DNA of 64,000 nt from Halobellus rufus (GCF_000739575.1 NZ_BBJO01000009.1:62001-126000); one strand, 5' to 3'; numbered from the stretch's first letter, positions 25,577-35,713 are shown. Program-made: numbers and translations. Notes: a model not told the origin generated them from the sequence alone.

Positions 25577-26721
25577 GCGCCGAACTCGACGACGAGGAGG
25601 TCGCCGAGGGCGAGTCGGTCCCGGCGAGCGAGGGCAACGCCGTCGGCTTCGCGATGAACCACGGCGTCTTCGACGTCGAAGAGGATCTCACCGAGGGACT
25701 GACCGAGGCGCAGACGCTGCTCGTGGACCTCGTCTCGATCCCGTCGCCCTCCGGCGAGGAGGCGGCGGCCGCAGCGCGGCTGAAGGCCTTCTTCGAGGCG
25801 CACGACCGCGAGGTGTGGATCGACGACGCCGGCAACGTCCGCGCGCCCGCCGACGACTCGGTGCTTCTCACCTCCCACATCGACACCGTGCCCGGCGACG
25901 TCCCGGTGAAGATCGAGAACGGCGTGCTCTGGGGCCGCGGCAGCGTCGACGCCACCGGCCCGCTGGCAGCCATGGCCGTCGCGGCCGTCGAGACCGGCGT
26001 CTCCTTCGCGGGCGTGGTCCGCGAGGAGACCGGCTCGAACGGCGCGTGGCACCTCGTCGAGGACCGCGAGCAGCCCGCTGCCGTGATCAACGGCGAGCCC
26101 TCCGGTTGGGACGGAATCACGCTCGGCTACCGCGGCTTCCTCTCGGGCACGTACGTCTCGACGAGCGAACTGGGTCACTCCTCGCGACCCGAGGACAACG
26201 CGATCCAATCGGCGGTCAACTGGTGGTCGAGCGTCGCGGAGTTCTTCGACGAGGACGAGTCCGACGGCGTCTTCGACACCGTGACGACCAAGCCGGTCCG
26301 CTTCGACGGCGGCCCGACGGAGGACGGTCTCGCGGTCGAGGCGACCGTCGACGTGCAGTTCCGCGTTCCGCCGAAGTACACCATCGACGACGTCCGCGAG
26401 GTCGCGGAGGGCGAACTGGTACAGGGCGGCGTCCACTGGGAGAAGCCGATCCCGCCGGTGATGACGAGCCCCCGCACGGAGGTCGCCCGCGCGTTCCGCG
26501 TGGCGATTCGGCAGGCGGGCGGCGAGCCGCGGCTGCTCAGGAAGACCGGGACCAGCGACATGAACATCTTCGCCGGCGCGTGGGACTGCCCGATGGCGAC
26601 CTACGGACCCGGCGACTCGGATCTGGACCACGCCCCGAACGAACACCTCGACCTCGCGGAGTACGACAGCGCGATCGACGTGCTCGTCGACGTCTGCGAG
26701 CGCCTGCAGAGCCAGGAGTGA
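25573..26721 (+). CDS. argE: LysW-ornithine hydrolase (ArgE/LysK family, M20 peptidase)
   Basis: A 382-residue zinc amidase of the M20 family that releases ornithine from LysW. Metal-site motifs: LLTSHIDTVPGD, GRGSVDATGPLAA, VVREETGSNGAW and HSSRPEDNAI. An N-terminal extension of about 45 residues (MSAELDDEEVAEGES) is acidic and unlike homologues; the M20 core begins near LTEAQTLLVDLVSIPSPSG. An in-frame ATG inside the extension (at MNHGVF) could be the true start, but the current start overlaps argD by ATGA, which favours it. Confidence 0.93.
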   Translation: MSAELDDEEVAEGESVPASEGNAVGFAMNHGVFDVEEDLTEGLTEAQTLLVDLVSIPSPSGEEAAAAARLKAFFEAHDREVWIDDAGNVRAPADDSVLLTSHIDTVPGDVPVKIENGVLWGRGSVDATGPLAAMAVAAVETGVSFAGVVREETGSNGAWHLVEDREQPAAVINGEPSGWDGITLGYRGFLSGTYVSTSELGHSSRPEDNAIQSAVNWWSSVAEFFDEDESDGVFDTVTTKPVRFDGGPTEDGLAVEATVDVQFRVPPKYTIDDVREVAEGELVQGGVHWEKPIPPVMTSPRTEVARAFRVAIRQAGGEPRLLRKTGTSDMNIFAGAWDCPMATYGPGDSDLDHAPNEHLDLAEYDSAIDVLVDVCERLQSQE

Positions 26722-26727
26722 GACAGG

Positions 26728-27627
26728 ATGCTCGAAACCGACCACTTCCTCGACATCGACGACCTGACGACCGACGAACTGGAGACGGTCCTCGACCGCG
26801 CGGCAGCGATCAAAGCCGGCGAGGACGACACCCGACTGCCCGATCAGACGCTCGGGATGCTCTTCGAGAAGCCGAGCACCCGAACGCGGATCTCCTTCGA
26901 GACCGGGATGACCCAACTCGGCGGCCACGCAATCTTCCTCGGTCCCGAGGACATCCAACTCGGGCACGGCGAGCCGCTGTCTGACACCTCCCGCGTCCTC
27001 TCGCGGTACGTCGACGCCGTGATGGCGCGGCTGTTCGACCACGGGGACCTGATCGAGATCGCCGAGTACTCGGACGTCCCGGTGGTCAACGGCCTCACAG
27101 ACGACGCGCATCCCTGTCAGACGCTCGCGGACCTGCTCACGATCAAGGAGGCCTTCGGCGGCTTCGACGACGTGCGGGTCGCGTGGGTCGGCGACGGCAA
27201 CAACGTCGGCCAGTCGCTCGTCATCGGCGCGGCGATGGTCGGCCTCGACCTGACCATTTCGACGCCCGACACCTACGGGATGGACGACGCGGTCCTCGAA
27301 CAGGCCGCGGAGTTGGGTCACGAGCCGACGATCGTCGACGACCCGAAAGCCGCCGTCGACGACGCCGACGTCGTCTACACCGACGTCTGGATCTCGATGG
27401 GCCAGGAGGACCAACGCCACGAGAAGCTCGCGGCGTTCGACGGCTACCAGGTGAACGAGCGGCTGCTCGCCGACTCCGACGCGCAGGTGATGCACTGTCT
27501 GCCCGCCCACCGCGGCGAGGAGATCACCGGCGACGTCCTCGAGTCCGAGCGCTCGCTCGTCTGGGACCAGGCGGAGAACCGCCTGCACGCCCAGAAGGGC
27601 CTGCTCGTCGAACTGCTCGACGCCTGA
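26728..27627 (+). CDS. argF: Ornithine carbamoyltransferase
   Basis: A 299-residue enzyme making citrulline from ornithine and carbamoyl phosphate. The carbamoyl-phosphate site is EKPSTRTRISFETG, with DDAHPCQTLADL and the ornithine-binding HCLPAHRGEE. Length is typical. It lies six bases behind argE and ends the cluster; the next gene is convergent. Together with argG and argH at the front, it completes the pathway from glutamate to arginine within one 9.3-kb stretch. Confidence 0.97.
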   Translation: MLETDHFLDIDDLTTDELETVLDRAAAIKAGEDDTRLPDQTLGMLFEKPSTRTRISFETGMTQLGGHAIFLGPEDIQLGHGEPLSDTSRVLSRYVDAVMARLFDHGDLIEIAEYSDVPVVNGLTDDAHPCQTLADLLTIKEAFGGFDDVRVAWVGDGNNVGQSLVIGAAMVGLDLTISTPDTYGMDDAVLEQAAELGHEPTIVDDPKAAVDDADVVYTDVWISMGQEDQRHEKLAAFDGYQVNERLLADSDAQVMHCLPAHRGEEITGDVLESERSLVWDQAENRLHAQKGLLVELLDA

Positions 27628-27678
27628 GCGGTCGCGGCTTCCTCCCGACTCTCCGTCGCCGGAGGGTCTCGCTTCTTC

Positions 27679-28662
27679 TCATCCGATCGCGCCGAACAGA
27701 CCCAGAACCCAACGGACGACCTCAGAGCCCGCGAGCAGCCCGCCTTCGAGGCGGGAGAGCGCTCGGCCCGTCCACAGCGCGGCGACCAGCAGGACCGTAA
27801 TCGCGACCAGCCACGCCAGCGTTTCGAGCGCGGCGGGGCTCGTCGCGAGCGGACGAACGAGGGCGGCAACCCCCAGAATCCCGGTGACGTTGAGGACGTT
27901 GCTCCCGATGACGTTTCCGACCGAGACGCCGACGCTCCCCCTCGTGACGGCCACCAGCGAGACCGCGAACTCCGGCGTCGAGGTCCCCGCCGCGACGATC
28001 GTCCCGCCGATGACCCACTCGGAGATGCCAGCGCTGCGGGCCAACTCAGAGGCGGCCAGAACCAGGAAGTCACCGCTCACGAGCACGATCGCCAGCCCGG
28101 CGACGAACGCGATCGCGTCCCGGCCGCGAACCGACGCTCGACCGGTCGCGAGCGGAACCGCCTCGCCCGGCTCTCGCGGTCGGTTCTCCGCCGCGGATTC
28201 GCCTCGCGCCGCTCGAAGCAGATAGCCCGTGTACGCGACGAACGCGAGCGCGAGTACGGCTCCCTCGACTCTCGTGACCCGCAGATCGGATATGACGACC
28301 GCGCCGAGGAGCGCGCTCCCCAGCAGCGCCGCGCCGTCGCGCCGGACGAGCGAGTCGGCGATCGGAAGCACTCTGATAAGCGAGAGAACGCCCAGGATGA
28401 ACGCCACGTTGTAGATGTTCGACCCGAGGACGTTTCCGACGGCGATGTCGCCCGTCCCCTTGAGCGCGGCGTCGACCGACACGGCAAGTTCGGGCATCGA
28501 GGTCCCCAGTGCCACGATCGTCAACCCGACCGTGAGTTCCGAGAGACCGAAGCGCCGGGCCAATCGGACGCCGGCGTCGGTCAGGAGCCGCGCGCCGATC
28601 CACAGCCCAAGCACTGTCAGGAGAATCACGCCGACCTGTGCGGCCGGGGTCCCGACGATCAT
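27679..28662 (-). CDS. Na+/Ca2+ exchanger family membrane protein (YrbG-like)
   Basis: A 327-residue CaCA-family antiporter with about ten membrane segments. Two alpha repeats are visible: GLTIVALGTSMPELAVS with GNVLGSNIYNVAFILG, and GGTIVAAGTSTPEFAVS with GNVIGSNVLNVTGILG. These bind the cations. Between the halves is a charged loop. It exchanges sodium (or protons) for calcium at the cytoplasmic membrane; ion choice is not visible. The ATG at 28662 (MIVGTPAAQ) is preferred to an upstream in-frame ATG at 28689. It is the last of three minus-strand genes and faces argF. Confidence 0.9.
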   Translation of the reverse strand: MIVGTPAAQVGVILLTVLGLWIGARLLTDAGVRLARRFGLSELTVGLTIVALGTSMPELAVSVDAALKGTGDIAVGNVLGSNIYNVAFILGVLSLIRVLPIADSLVRRDGAALLGSALLGAVVISDLRVTRVEGAVLALAFVAYTGYLLRAARGESAAENRPREPGEAVPLATGRASVRGRDAIAFVAGLAIVLVSGDFLVLAASELARSAGISEWVIGGTIVAAGTSTPEFAVSLVAVTRGSVGVSVGNVIGSNVLNVTGILGVAALVRPLATSPAALETLAWLVAITVLLVAALWTGRALSRLEGGLLAGSEVVRWVLGLFGAIG

Positions 28663-28689
28663 CGTCCCAAGAGAGCCGCGACTGCACAA

Positions 28690-30786
28690 TCAATGTTCGG
28701 TGGTGTCGCCTCGGTCGGATCTGCGGGCGCGGACCGCGATTGCGATCCCGGTCGCGAGGACGCCCGCAACCGCGCTCATCGCTCCGAAGCCAGGTGTACC
28801 GGCGTCGGTCCCGCCCTCGATGCGCTCGGTCACCGTCACTTGCAGCGGCTCCGCAGACCCGTTCTCGACGCCGAAGGCGTAGGTCCCGGGCTCGTCGAGC
28901 CGGACGTCGGTCTCGACCGTCGACGACTCGCCGGCGTCGAGGCGGACCGTTCGCGTCTCGAACGCGTCGCCGCCCCGGGTGAACGCGAGGTCGACCTCGC
29001 CGGGGTAGTCGGCGTCGTTTTCGACGACAACCGAGAGCCTGACGGACTCGCCTGCGGGCAGATCCGTGCGGTTCGCCGTCAGGTTCGAGACTCGCGGCGT
29101 CGCCGGTTCGCGAACATCGACGCGTAGCGTCGCGTCGCCGACGGAGACGACGTGGGACCCTCGCTGCTCGAACGTGTGCTCGAAGGTGAGCCGGGCGGAC
29201 CCGTCGGGGTCGAGCCGTCCCGACCGCGCCGACAGGGGCTCGTCGTCGACGCGGAGTGTCGCCTCGAAGTCGCCGCTCCCGCCCACGTTGGTCGCGACGA
29301 CGTCGAAGGCCAGCCGCTCGCCGGGGACGAGCGTGACGGCGTTTCCGGCGGCGTCGACGGACCGGTTCCGGTACGGACCAGCGACGCGCACGGCGTCGGC
29401 GTCCGTCGCGAGCGCGTACGTCACCCGCGTCGGCACCGATCCCTCGCCGAACGCCTCGCGGTGCGCCGTGGCGTTCCACATCGCGGGGCGGTCCGTCGTG
29501 GTCGTGTAGCGCTCGCCGAGACGAGCGACGTCGTCGCCGCCGGTCGCGCGGAGGTGCGAGCGGACGTCCGCCGCCGACACGTCTCCGTCGGCGTTCATCC
29601 GGCGGAACACGTCTTCGAGCGACGCGTCGCCGTCGCTGGCCAGCCGGATCCGGCGGTCGAGTTCGCCGGCGACGAGCGCGCCGACGTAGTAGTTCGCGTT
29701 CCGCCGCCACGTGTCGGGTTCGGCCATCACCGAGCCGTCGTAGTCGCCCTCGCCGTCGTCGAGTCGCGCGCGGAACGTCTCGTAGTCGATCCGCTCTCGT
29801 TCGAGCGACAGCAGCGCGGCGTAGTAGACGGCGCTGGCCTCGGTGAACCACCGCGCGTCGTCGGCCGCGACGTATCCCTGTCTCGTGTGGACGTACTCGT
29901 GCAGCCAGACGTTGTTCGCCTCGTCGAGGCGCTCGAAGTCGCGGACCCACACGTCGGAGCCGCCGGTGTGGACCCCCCGGACGCCCCACTGTAAGCCCTC
30001 CGGCGTCGGCGCGGCGACGACGAAGACGGTCTCGTCGCGGTCGCCCACCCGGAGGCGATCGGCGGCGTCGTCGAACGCCGCGAACAGCTCCTCGGGCGGC
30101 TCTTCGAGTTCGGCGGCCTCGGGGACGATCAGCCGGAAGGTCTGGCCGTGGGCGGTGTGGGTGTACTCCTCGTGCGGGCCGAGGAATGCGATCCTCGTCC
30201 CGACCGCGCCCGACTCGGCCTCCGTCGACCGGTCGAGTCCGACCTCGCCGCTGCCCGTCCACGACCAACTGTGGGCGGTCCCCGGCCGCGTGACGAGCGC
30301 CCACTCGCCGACGTCGGCGAACGTCAACCGCCCGGGGCCGCCGATCGGCCCGGTCTGCTCGACGGTCCGGTTCGCCGCCATCCGATAGTCGATGCTCGGG
30401 CGCTCGGTGGTCCCGTCCCACTCGTACGTCCGCCCGTCCACGCGGTCGAAGCCCGACGCGGACGCGACGGTCGACTCGGGCGGGAGCGTCACCTCGAGCC
30501 CCCGGAGCCGGTCCGGCAGGCGGTAGCTGTGCGTGACGCCGTAGACGCCGGGGTCGTCGGGGAGGAGTCGCAACCGCTGGGTGAGTTCGACGTGCGAGTC
30601 GGACGCGGACGTCGAGGTCAGAACGACGCCGGTCGAGGAGACGGGGGCGGTCTCGGTCTCGCTCTCACTGACCGCTGCTGTGCCGTCGGGAGCGAACGCG
30701 GTCGCCGCCGCCGACGCGGCACCGACGCCCGACGCCAGAACCAGCAGTCCGACGAGCAGACACGCCGTTCGCGACCCCCGACCCAT
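28690..30786 (-). CDS. Secreted PGF-CTERM-anchored gluzincin-type metallopeptidase
   Basis: A 698-residue exported protein. A hydrophobic signal peptide (ACLLVGLLVLASGVGAASA) is cleaved near residue 27. The zinc site HEYVH is at 296-300, followed by WFTEASAVYYA with a likely third ligand at Glu316, as in M1/M61-like peptidases. Two or so beta-sandwich CARDB-like repeats follow (DLPAGESVRLSVVVEN and similar). The C terminus has PGFG, a hydrophobic helix and RARRS, that is, a PGF-CTERM signal processed by archaeosortase A and lipid-anchored. Substrate unknown. It lies 27 bases upstream of the exchanger gene. Confidence 0.85.
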   Translation of the reverse strand: MGRGSRTACLLVGLLVLASGVGAASAAATAFAPDGTAAVSESETETAPVSSTGVVLTSTSASDSHVELTQRLRLLPDDPGVYGVTHSYRLPDRLRGLEVTLPPESTVASASGFDRVDGRTYEWDGTTERPSIDYRMAANRTVEQTGPIGGPGRLTFADVGEWALVTRPGTAHSWSWTGSGEVGLDRSTEAESGAVGTRIAFLGPHEEYTHTAHGQTFRLIVPEAAELEEPPEELFAAFDDAADRLRVGDRDETVFVVAAPTPEGLQWGVRGVHTGGSDVWVRDFERLDEANNVWLHEYVHTRQGYVAADDARWFTEASAVYYAALLSLERERIDYETFRARLDDGEGDYDGSVMAEPDTWRRNANYYVGALVAGELDRRIRLASDGDASLEDVFRRMNADGDVSAADVRSHLRATGGDDVARLGERYTTTTDRPAMWNATAHREAFGEGSVPTRVTYALATDADAVRVAGPYRNRSVDAAGNAVTLVPGERLAFDVVATNVGGSGDFEATLRVDDEPLSARSGRLDPDGSARLTFEHTFEQRGSHVVSVGDATLRVDVREPATPRVSNLTANRTDLPAGESVRLSVVVENDADYPGEVDLAFTRGGDAFETRTVRLDAGESSTVETDVRLDEPGTYAFGVENGSAEPLQVTVTERIEGGTDAGTPGFGAMSAVAGVLATGIAIAVRARRSDRGDTTEH

Positions 30787-30851
30787 AGGGGGTCGTCGGA
30801 CGTGACGGTGATGAGCGTGTCGCCTCAGTCGTTCGATCCTCCGTTACTCGC

Positions 30852-31313
30852 TTAGGGGCGCAGCGCCGCGTACACGACCCCGAGCACCGCGCCGTAGACG
30901 ACGTGTCCGACGAGGCTCATCACGCTCACGTTCGGCAGCGACGGGTTCGCCGGGGAGCCGACCGCGGAGAGCCAGACCGGCATCACGAGGACGGCGAGGA
31001 CGACCCAGAGCACGACGCCGTAACCGACGCCGAGGGCGGCGCTCCTCGCGGTCGTCGACGCTCCGCGCGTCGATGCGATGGCGGCGAAGACGACGCCCAG
31101 CACCGCCCCGTGAGCGACGTGGACCGCGAACCCCGCGGTCCCGCCCGAGAGGAAGTACATCGACGGGATCGCGACCTCGATGACGGGACGCATCTGCATC
31201 ACCATCAGCGCGCCCATCACGATTCCCGCGACGACCCCGGCGGCGACGCCGTGCTGCCACGCGTTCTGTTCGCTCTGTGCCACTCTCTCCGTCGTACTCG
31301 TTTCGGTTCCCAT
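30852..31313 (-). CDS. Small tetraspan membrane protein (DUF6789-like)
   Basis: A 153-residue protein with four hydrophobic segments: AGVVAGIVMGALMVMQM, FAVHVAHGAVLGVVFAAI, GVVLWVVLAVLVMPVWLS and SLVGHVVYGAVLGVVYAAL. The second and fourth repeat an H-x3-GAVLGVV pattern, which suggests an internal duplication. Such proteins are sometimes annotated as histidine kinase by mistake, but no kinase motif is present. The family number is from memory. ATG 31313 (MGTETSTTE) is preferred to 31334. It is monocistronic or leads the peptidase gene 65 bases on. Confidence 0.65.
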   Translation of the reverse strand: MGTETSTTERVAQSEQNAWQHGVAAGVVAGIVMGALMVMQMRPVIEVAIPSMYFLSGGTAGFAVHVAHGAVLGVVFAAIASTRGASTTARSAALGVGYGVVLWVVLAVLVMPVWLSAVGSPANPSLPNVSVMSLVGHVVYGAVLGVVYAALRP

Positions 31314-31476
31314 AGCGGGGACGACCGCGCCCACCCGAATAACGGCATCTCGGCGGCGCGTTCCGGACGCACGGGACCGGCGTCTATATGTTGGTTGGTA
31401 GCATAGTTCGTACGGACCTGAATCGACCGCCCAACGCGTCCGAGCCTTTTAATCGCAGGAGGGCCCAGAGACCACC

Positions 31477-33653
31477 GTGTCGACGACCGAGGAGTACGAG
31501 CGGTTCTTCCCCTACGAGGAGCCGTACCCGAACCAGCGCTCGGCGATGGCCGAGATCGCCGAGGCGCTCGACGACGAGCGCGACGTCCTCCTGGAGGGCG
31601 CGCCGGGGACCGGCAAGACGCTCTCGGCGCTCGTGCCGGCGCTGGAGTACGCCCGCCGGACGGACAAGACGGTCGTCATCACGACCAACGTCCACCAGCA
31701 GATGCGGCAGTTCGTCGCGGACGCCGCGCGATCACCCGCGAGGAGCCGCTGCGGGCGGTCGTCTTCAAGGGCAAGTCCTCGATGTGCCACATCGACGTCG
31801 AGTACCAAGAGTGTCAGACGCTGCGGGACACGACGCGGACGCTCGTCGAGAAGGAGGGAGAGCGCGCCGAACTGAACGAGCAGGCGGAGGCGCTCCTCGA
31901 TCGGATCCGCGAGGGGGCCGAGGGCGCGGGCGAGGCCCGAAGCTCCGTGACCGACGAACTCGACGCCGTCGAGTCTGAACTCGAAGAGCTCCGCGACGGC
32001 AACGTCTGCGAGCACTACTACAACAACCTCACCGCGAGCAACGACGAGTTCTTCGAGTGGCTCTTCGACGACGTGCGAACGCCCGAGGAGATCTACGAGT
32101 ACGCCGACCAGCGACAGCTCTGCGGGTACGAGCTACTGAAAGAGGGGATGGAGGCGGTCGACCTCGTCGTCTGCAACTACCACCACCTGCTGGATCCGAA
32201 CATCCGCGAACAGTTCTTCCGCTGGCTCGGTCGCGAGCCGGAGGAGGTCGTCACCGTCTTCGACGAGGCGCACAACATCGAGTCGGCCGCGCGCGACCAC
32301 GCGAGCCGCTCGCTCACCGAGAACACGCTCGAAGAGGCGCTCGCCGAACTCGACGACGCCGACGATTCCCGCGCGGACGCCGCCGAGAACGTTCTCTCGG
32401 CGTTCCTCGGCGCGCTGCGCGCGACGTACGACGACGCGCTCGGCTTCGGCGAGCGCGAGCAGGTCGGCGACGACTGGCACGATCTCACGATCGCGAACTC
32501 GGACCGGAGAGACGACCTGACGCTCGCGTTCCTCGAACGCTACGAGGGCCGCGGCATCGACACGGAGGTCGATCTCGCCTTACAGCTCGGACGGACGCTC
32601 GACCGGGAGTACGAGGAGGCGTACAAGGAGGGCCGCTCGACGACGCGCTCGGAGTGTCAGACCCTGCAGGCCGCGGAGTTCATCGCGGCGTGGATGGCCG
32701 ACGGCGCGAAGCTCGGCCAGCACCCGATGTGTTCGGTGCGGCGCGACGGCGGCACCGACGAGGTGTACGGCCGCGCCGAGTTGTACACCTGCATCCCGCG
32801 GGAGGTGACCGAGACGCTCTTCGAGGAGGTCCACGCGAGCGTCCTGATGTCGGCGACGCTGCGGCCCTTCGACGTCGCCGCCGACGTGCTGGGGCTCGAC
32901 GACCCGGCGACGATGGCCTACGGCCTCGAATACCCCGAGGACCGCCGCCGGACGCTGGCGGTGGAGGCTCCAGCGCTGTTCAGTTCCGAGCGGTCGAACC
33001 CGGAGACGCAGACGGCCGTCGCGGACGTGCTGGCGGACGCGACGCGCTTCACCCCGGGGAACGCGCTCCTGTTTTTCCCCTCCTACGCCGAGGCCGAGCG
33101 CTACCACGACCGACTGCGCGGGCGCGCGGACGTCCCGAGCGACCTGCTGCTCGACGGCTCGGACGTCGACACCGAGTCGCTGCGGCAGTCCTTCGTCGAG
33201 AGCGACGACGCGACGCTCTTTACCTCCCTGTGGGGGACGCTCGCGGAGGGCGTGAGCTTCGACGGCGACGACGCCCGGACGGTCGCGGTCGTCGGCGTGC
33301 CGTATCCGCACCTCTCCGAGCGGATGGAGGCGATTCAGGACGCCTACGACCGCGCGTACGACGACCGGAAGGAAGCGGGCTGGCGCTACGCGGTCGAGAT
33401 TCCGACGATCCGGAAGACGCGGCAGGCGCTCGGTCGCGTGATCCGCGCGCCCGACGACTTCGGTGTCCGACTACTCGTCGACAAGCGATACACTCAGAAG
33501 AGCGTCGAGATGGGGAAGTACGGCGTCCGCGAGAGTTTCCCGCGGGAGGAGCGGCTGGAACTCGTCGACGTCGCCCCCGAGAAGCTGAAGTTCTCGATGC
33601 TGAACTTCTACGCCGACCTCGACGCCTACGAGGGAGAGCCGCCGCGCCCCTGA
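31477..33653 (+). CDS. XPD/Rad3-like Fe-S DNA helicase, frameshifted
   Basis: A superfamily 2 helicase with GTG start. The first part has Walker A LLEGAPGTGKTLSALVPAL, then HQQMRQFVADA, where the frame breaks. One C is missing from GACGCC at 31721-31725; restoring it gives ADARAITREEPLRAVVFKGKSSMCH. The second part carries the four Fe-S cysteines (SMCHIDVEYQEC, NVCEHYY, QLCGYEL), DEAH box VFDEAHNIE, SATLRPF and the motif VI QALGRVIRAPDDFG. Restored length is 725 aa. XPD-type 5'-3' helicases act in nucleotide excision repair. All motifs survive on both sides, so a base-calling error is likelier than gene loss. Confidence 0.88.
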
Positions 33654-33752
33654 GGGGGACACCGATCGGTCGCCGTCGCGGTCGCTGTGATCGGTCCGGG
33701 CCCCACCGAATCGGCCGAACGCCTCATATTCGTGCAAACCAACTCCCTCCCG

Positions 33753-35147
33753 ATGCGCGCCACGCCCCCCGGCCCCGCGGGCGTTCCGGTGTTCGGCAAC
33801 AGCCGACAGTACGCCCGGGACCCGTTCACGTTCCTCGCGAGCGTCGAAGCCGCCTACGGCGACGTCGCACAGTTCGACCTCGGCCCGCTCGAAACGTACC
33901 TGCTCGGAAACCCCCGCGACATCGAGCGCGTGCTGGTCACCGACGCCGCGAAGTACAGCAAGCCCGACTTCCAGGACGACGCCATCGGAACGCTGCTCGG
34001 CGACGGCCTGCTGCTCAGCGAGGGCGAGACGTGGCGTCGGCAGCGCCAACTCGCCCAGCCCGCGTTCGCCCCGGACCGGATCGCCGCGATGGGCGACGTC
34101 ATCGCCCGCCACACCGAGGGGATGCTCGCCGACTGGGAGGACGGCGACGTCCGCGACGTCCACCTCGATATGGCCCGCGTCACCGTCCGCATCATCGTCG
34201 AGGCGATGTTCGGCTCGCGGTTGACCGACGAGCAGACGCGGCGCGTGCAGGAGAACCTCGAACCGCTCGGCCGCCGGTTCGAGCCGAACCCCGCGCGGTT
34301 TCTCGTCCCCGACTGGGTGCCGACCCGCGAGAACCGCGCGTACCACGACTCCGTCGAGATTTTAGAGGGGATCATCGATGACGTCGTCGCGGAACGGCTC
34401 GGAACCGAGCGCGACCCCGCGGCGGACCCGGCGCACGACGCGCCGGTGGGAATGGCAGCCGACTCGGCAGCGGGGAACGACGAGCCGATGGACCTGCTCT
34501 CGATTCTCCTACGGGCCCGAGAACGCGGCGAGCAGACACAGAAACAGCTCCGCGACGAGCTGATGACGATGCTCTTGGCCGGTCACGACACGACCGCGCT
34601 GACGCTGACGTACGCGTGGTATCTCCTCTCTGAACACCCAACGGCCGAGGACCGACTCCACGAGGAACTCGCGGAGGTCTGCGGCGACGACCCGCCGACC
34701 GCCGCGGACGTCCGCGATCTCGACTACCTCGAACGCGTGATTCAGGAGTCGATGCGGCTGTACCCGCCGGTGTACGTCATCTTCCGCGAGCCGAAGATCG
34801 ACGTCGAACTCGGCGGCTACCGGGTCCCGGAGGGGTCGGCGGTGATGCTCTCGCAGTGGGCGACGCACCGCTCCGAGCGGTGGTACGACGACCCCGAGGC
34901 GTTCGACCCCGACCGCTGGCTGCCCGAGCGACGCGCGGAGCGGCCTCGATTCGCGTACTTCCCGTTCGGCGGCGGGCCGCGCCACTGCATCGGCAAGCAC
35001 CTCTCGATGCTGGAGGCGAAGCTGATCCTCGGGACCGTCGCCCAGCGCTACGAACTCGACTACGTCGGCGACGGCCCGCTCGAACTCCGCGGATCGCTGA
35101 CGATGCACCCCGCCGACCCGATGGAGATGCGCCTGCGGGCGCGGTGA
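33753..35147 (+). CDS. Cytochrome P450 (CYP174-like)
   Basis: A 464-residue soluble P450. Signatures: I-helix oxygen-binding LLAGHDTTALTL, K-helix ESMRLYP, the PERF-like DPDRWLPERR and the heme ligand loop FPFGGGPRHCIGKHL with Cys412. It would insert oxygen into an unknown substrate, with electrons from a ferredoxin system. The start at 33753 (MRATPPGPAGVP) is preferred to 33687 because it gives the Pro-rich N terminus usual in the family. The D-rich loop at ~225-245 is an acidic insert. It resembles the haloarchaeal CYP174 group from memory. Confidence 0.92.
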   Translation: MRATPPGPAGVPVFGNSRQYARDPFTFLASVEAAYGDVAQFDLGPLETYLLGNPRDIERVLVTDAAKYSKPDFQDDAIGTLLGDGLLLSEGETWRRQRQLAQPAFAPDRIAAMGDVIARHTEGMLADWEDGDVRDVHLDMARVTVRIIVEAMFGSRLTDEQTRRVQENLEPLGRRFEPNPARFLVPDWVPTRENRAYHDSVEILEGIIDDVVAERLGTERDPAADPAHDAPVGMAADSAAGNDEPMDLLSILLRARERGEQTQKQLRDELMTMLLAGHDTTALTLTYAWYLLSEHPTAEDRLHEELAEVCGDDPPTAADVRDLDYLERVIQESMRLYPPVYVIFREPKIDVELGGYRVPEGSAVMLSQWATHRSERWYDDPEAFDPDRWLPERRAERPRFAYFPFGGGPRHCIGKHLSMLEAKLILGTVAQRYELDYVGDGPLELRGSLTMHPADPMEMRLRAR

Positions 35148-35173
35148 GCCGAGACGGCGCGTCACGCGGCCGC

Positions 35174-35713
35174 TCACCGCAGCGGTAGCCGCGCGGCGGC
35201 CTCGCGGTACCGCGAGTCCCAGACGTGCAACTCGGTGGCCGTCCACTCGATCGGATCGACCGACGTCCGCTCGACGAGGTCTTCGGCGTCGGCGACGCGA
35301 CCGCCGCGGGCGAGCGTGACGTGCGGTACGTAGTCCCCGCCCTCGATTCCGGAGACGGTCCCGAACGACTCACAGAGCCGACGGTGCAGCGCGCGCAGGC
35401 CGTCGCTCTCGACGGCGAGGAAGACGACGGGGCCGGTCCCCCGCGCGGGCGTCTCGAAGTAGTCGAGACCGGTCACGCGGAGATCGATGCCGGCGGGGTC
35501 GCGCTGCCCTCCGGTGTCGTACTCGCGGAGCAGCGGGCGGAGCCGCTCTCGCAGCCGGGGCAGCGAGTCGGCGTCGTCGTCGAGCGTCGTATCGAAGCGC
35601 TTCGCGACGAGCGTGTGACGCTCGCGGATCCGCTCGAAGCGCGTCAGCTCCGGATGTAACTCCGAGGCGACGCGCTTGAGCTGTCCCGGCACGGGGACGT
35701 TCAGGCTGAACAC
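35174..35713 (-). CDS. 2'-5' RNA ligase-like protein (2H phosphoesterase)
   Basis: About 179 residues with the two H-x-T motifs of the 2H phosphoesterase superfamily: RHTLV near the N terminus and PHVTLAR near the C terminus. LigT-type members hydrolyse 2',3'-cyclic phosphates or join RNA 2'-5'. The GTG at 35713 gives MFSLNVPVPGQL, which fits homologues; a TTG at 35740 in the same frame would add nine residues. It follows the small membrane protein gene by a few tens of bases on the same strand and may be co-transcribed. Confidence 0.8.
   Translation of the reverse strand: MFSLNVPVPGQLKRVASELHPELTRFERIRERHTLVAKRFDTTLDDDADSLPRLRERLRPLLREYDTGGQRDPAGIDLRVTGLDYFETPARGTGPVVFLAVESDGLRALHRRLCESFGTVSGIEGGDYVPHVTLARGGRVADAEDLVERTSVDPIEWTATELHVWDSRYREAAARLPLR

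Noticed and set aside
28070-30421. A 783-codon minus-strand ORF overlapping the peptidase and exchanger genes
   Set aside because: It is an Arg-rich out-of-frame translation of two recognisable genes on the same strand.
31180-31406. Plus-strand ORFs over the small tetraspan gene
   Set aside because: They are antisense readings rich in Thr and Arg; the minus-strand frame has four clean membrane helices.
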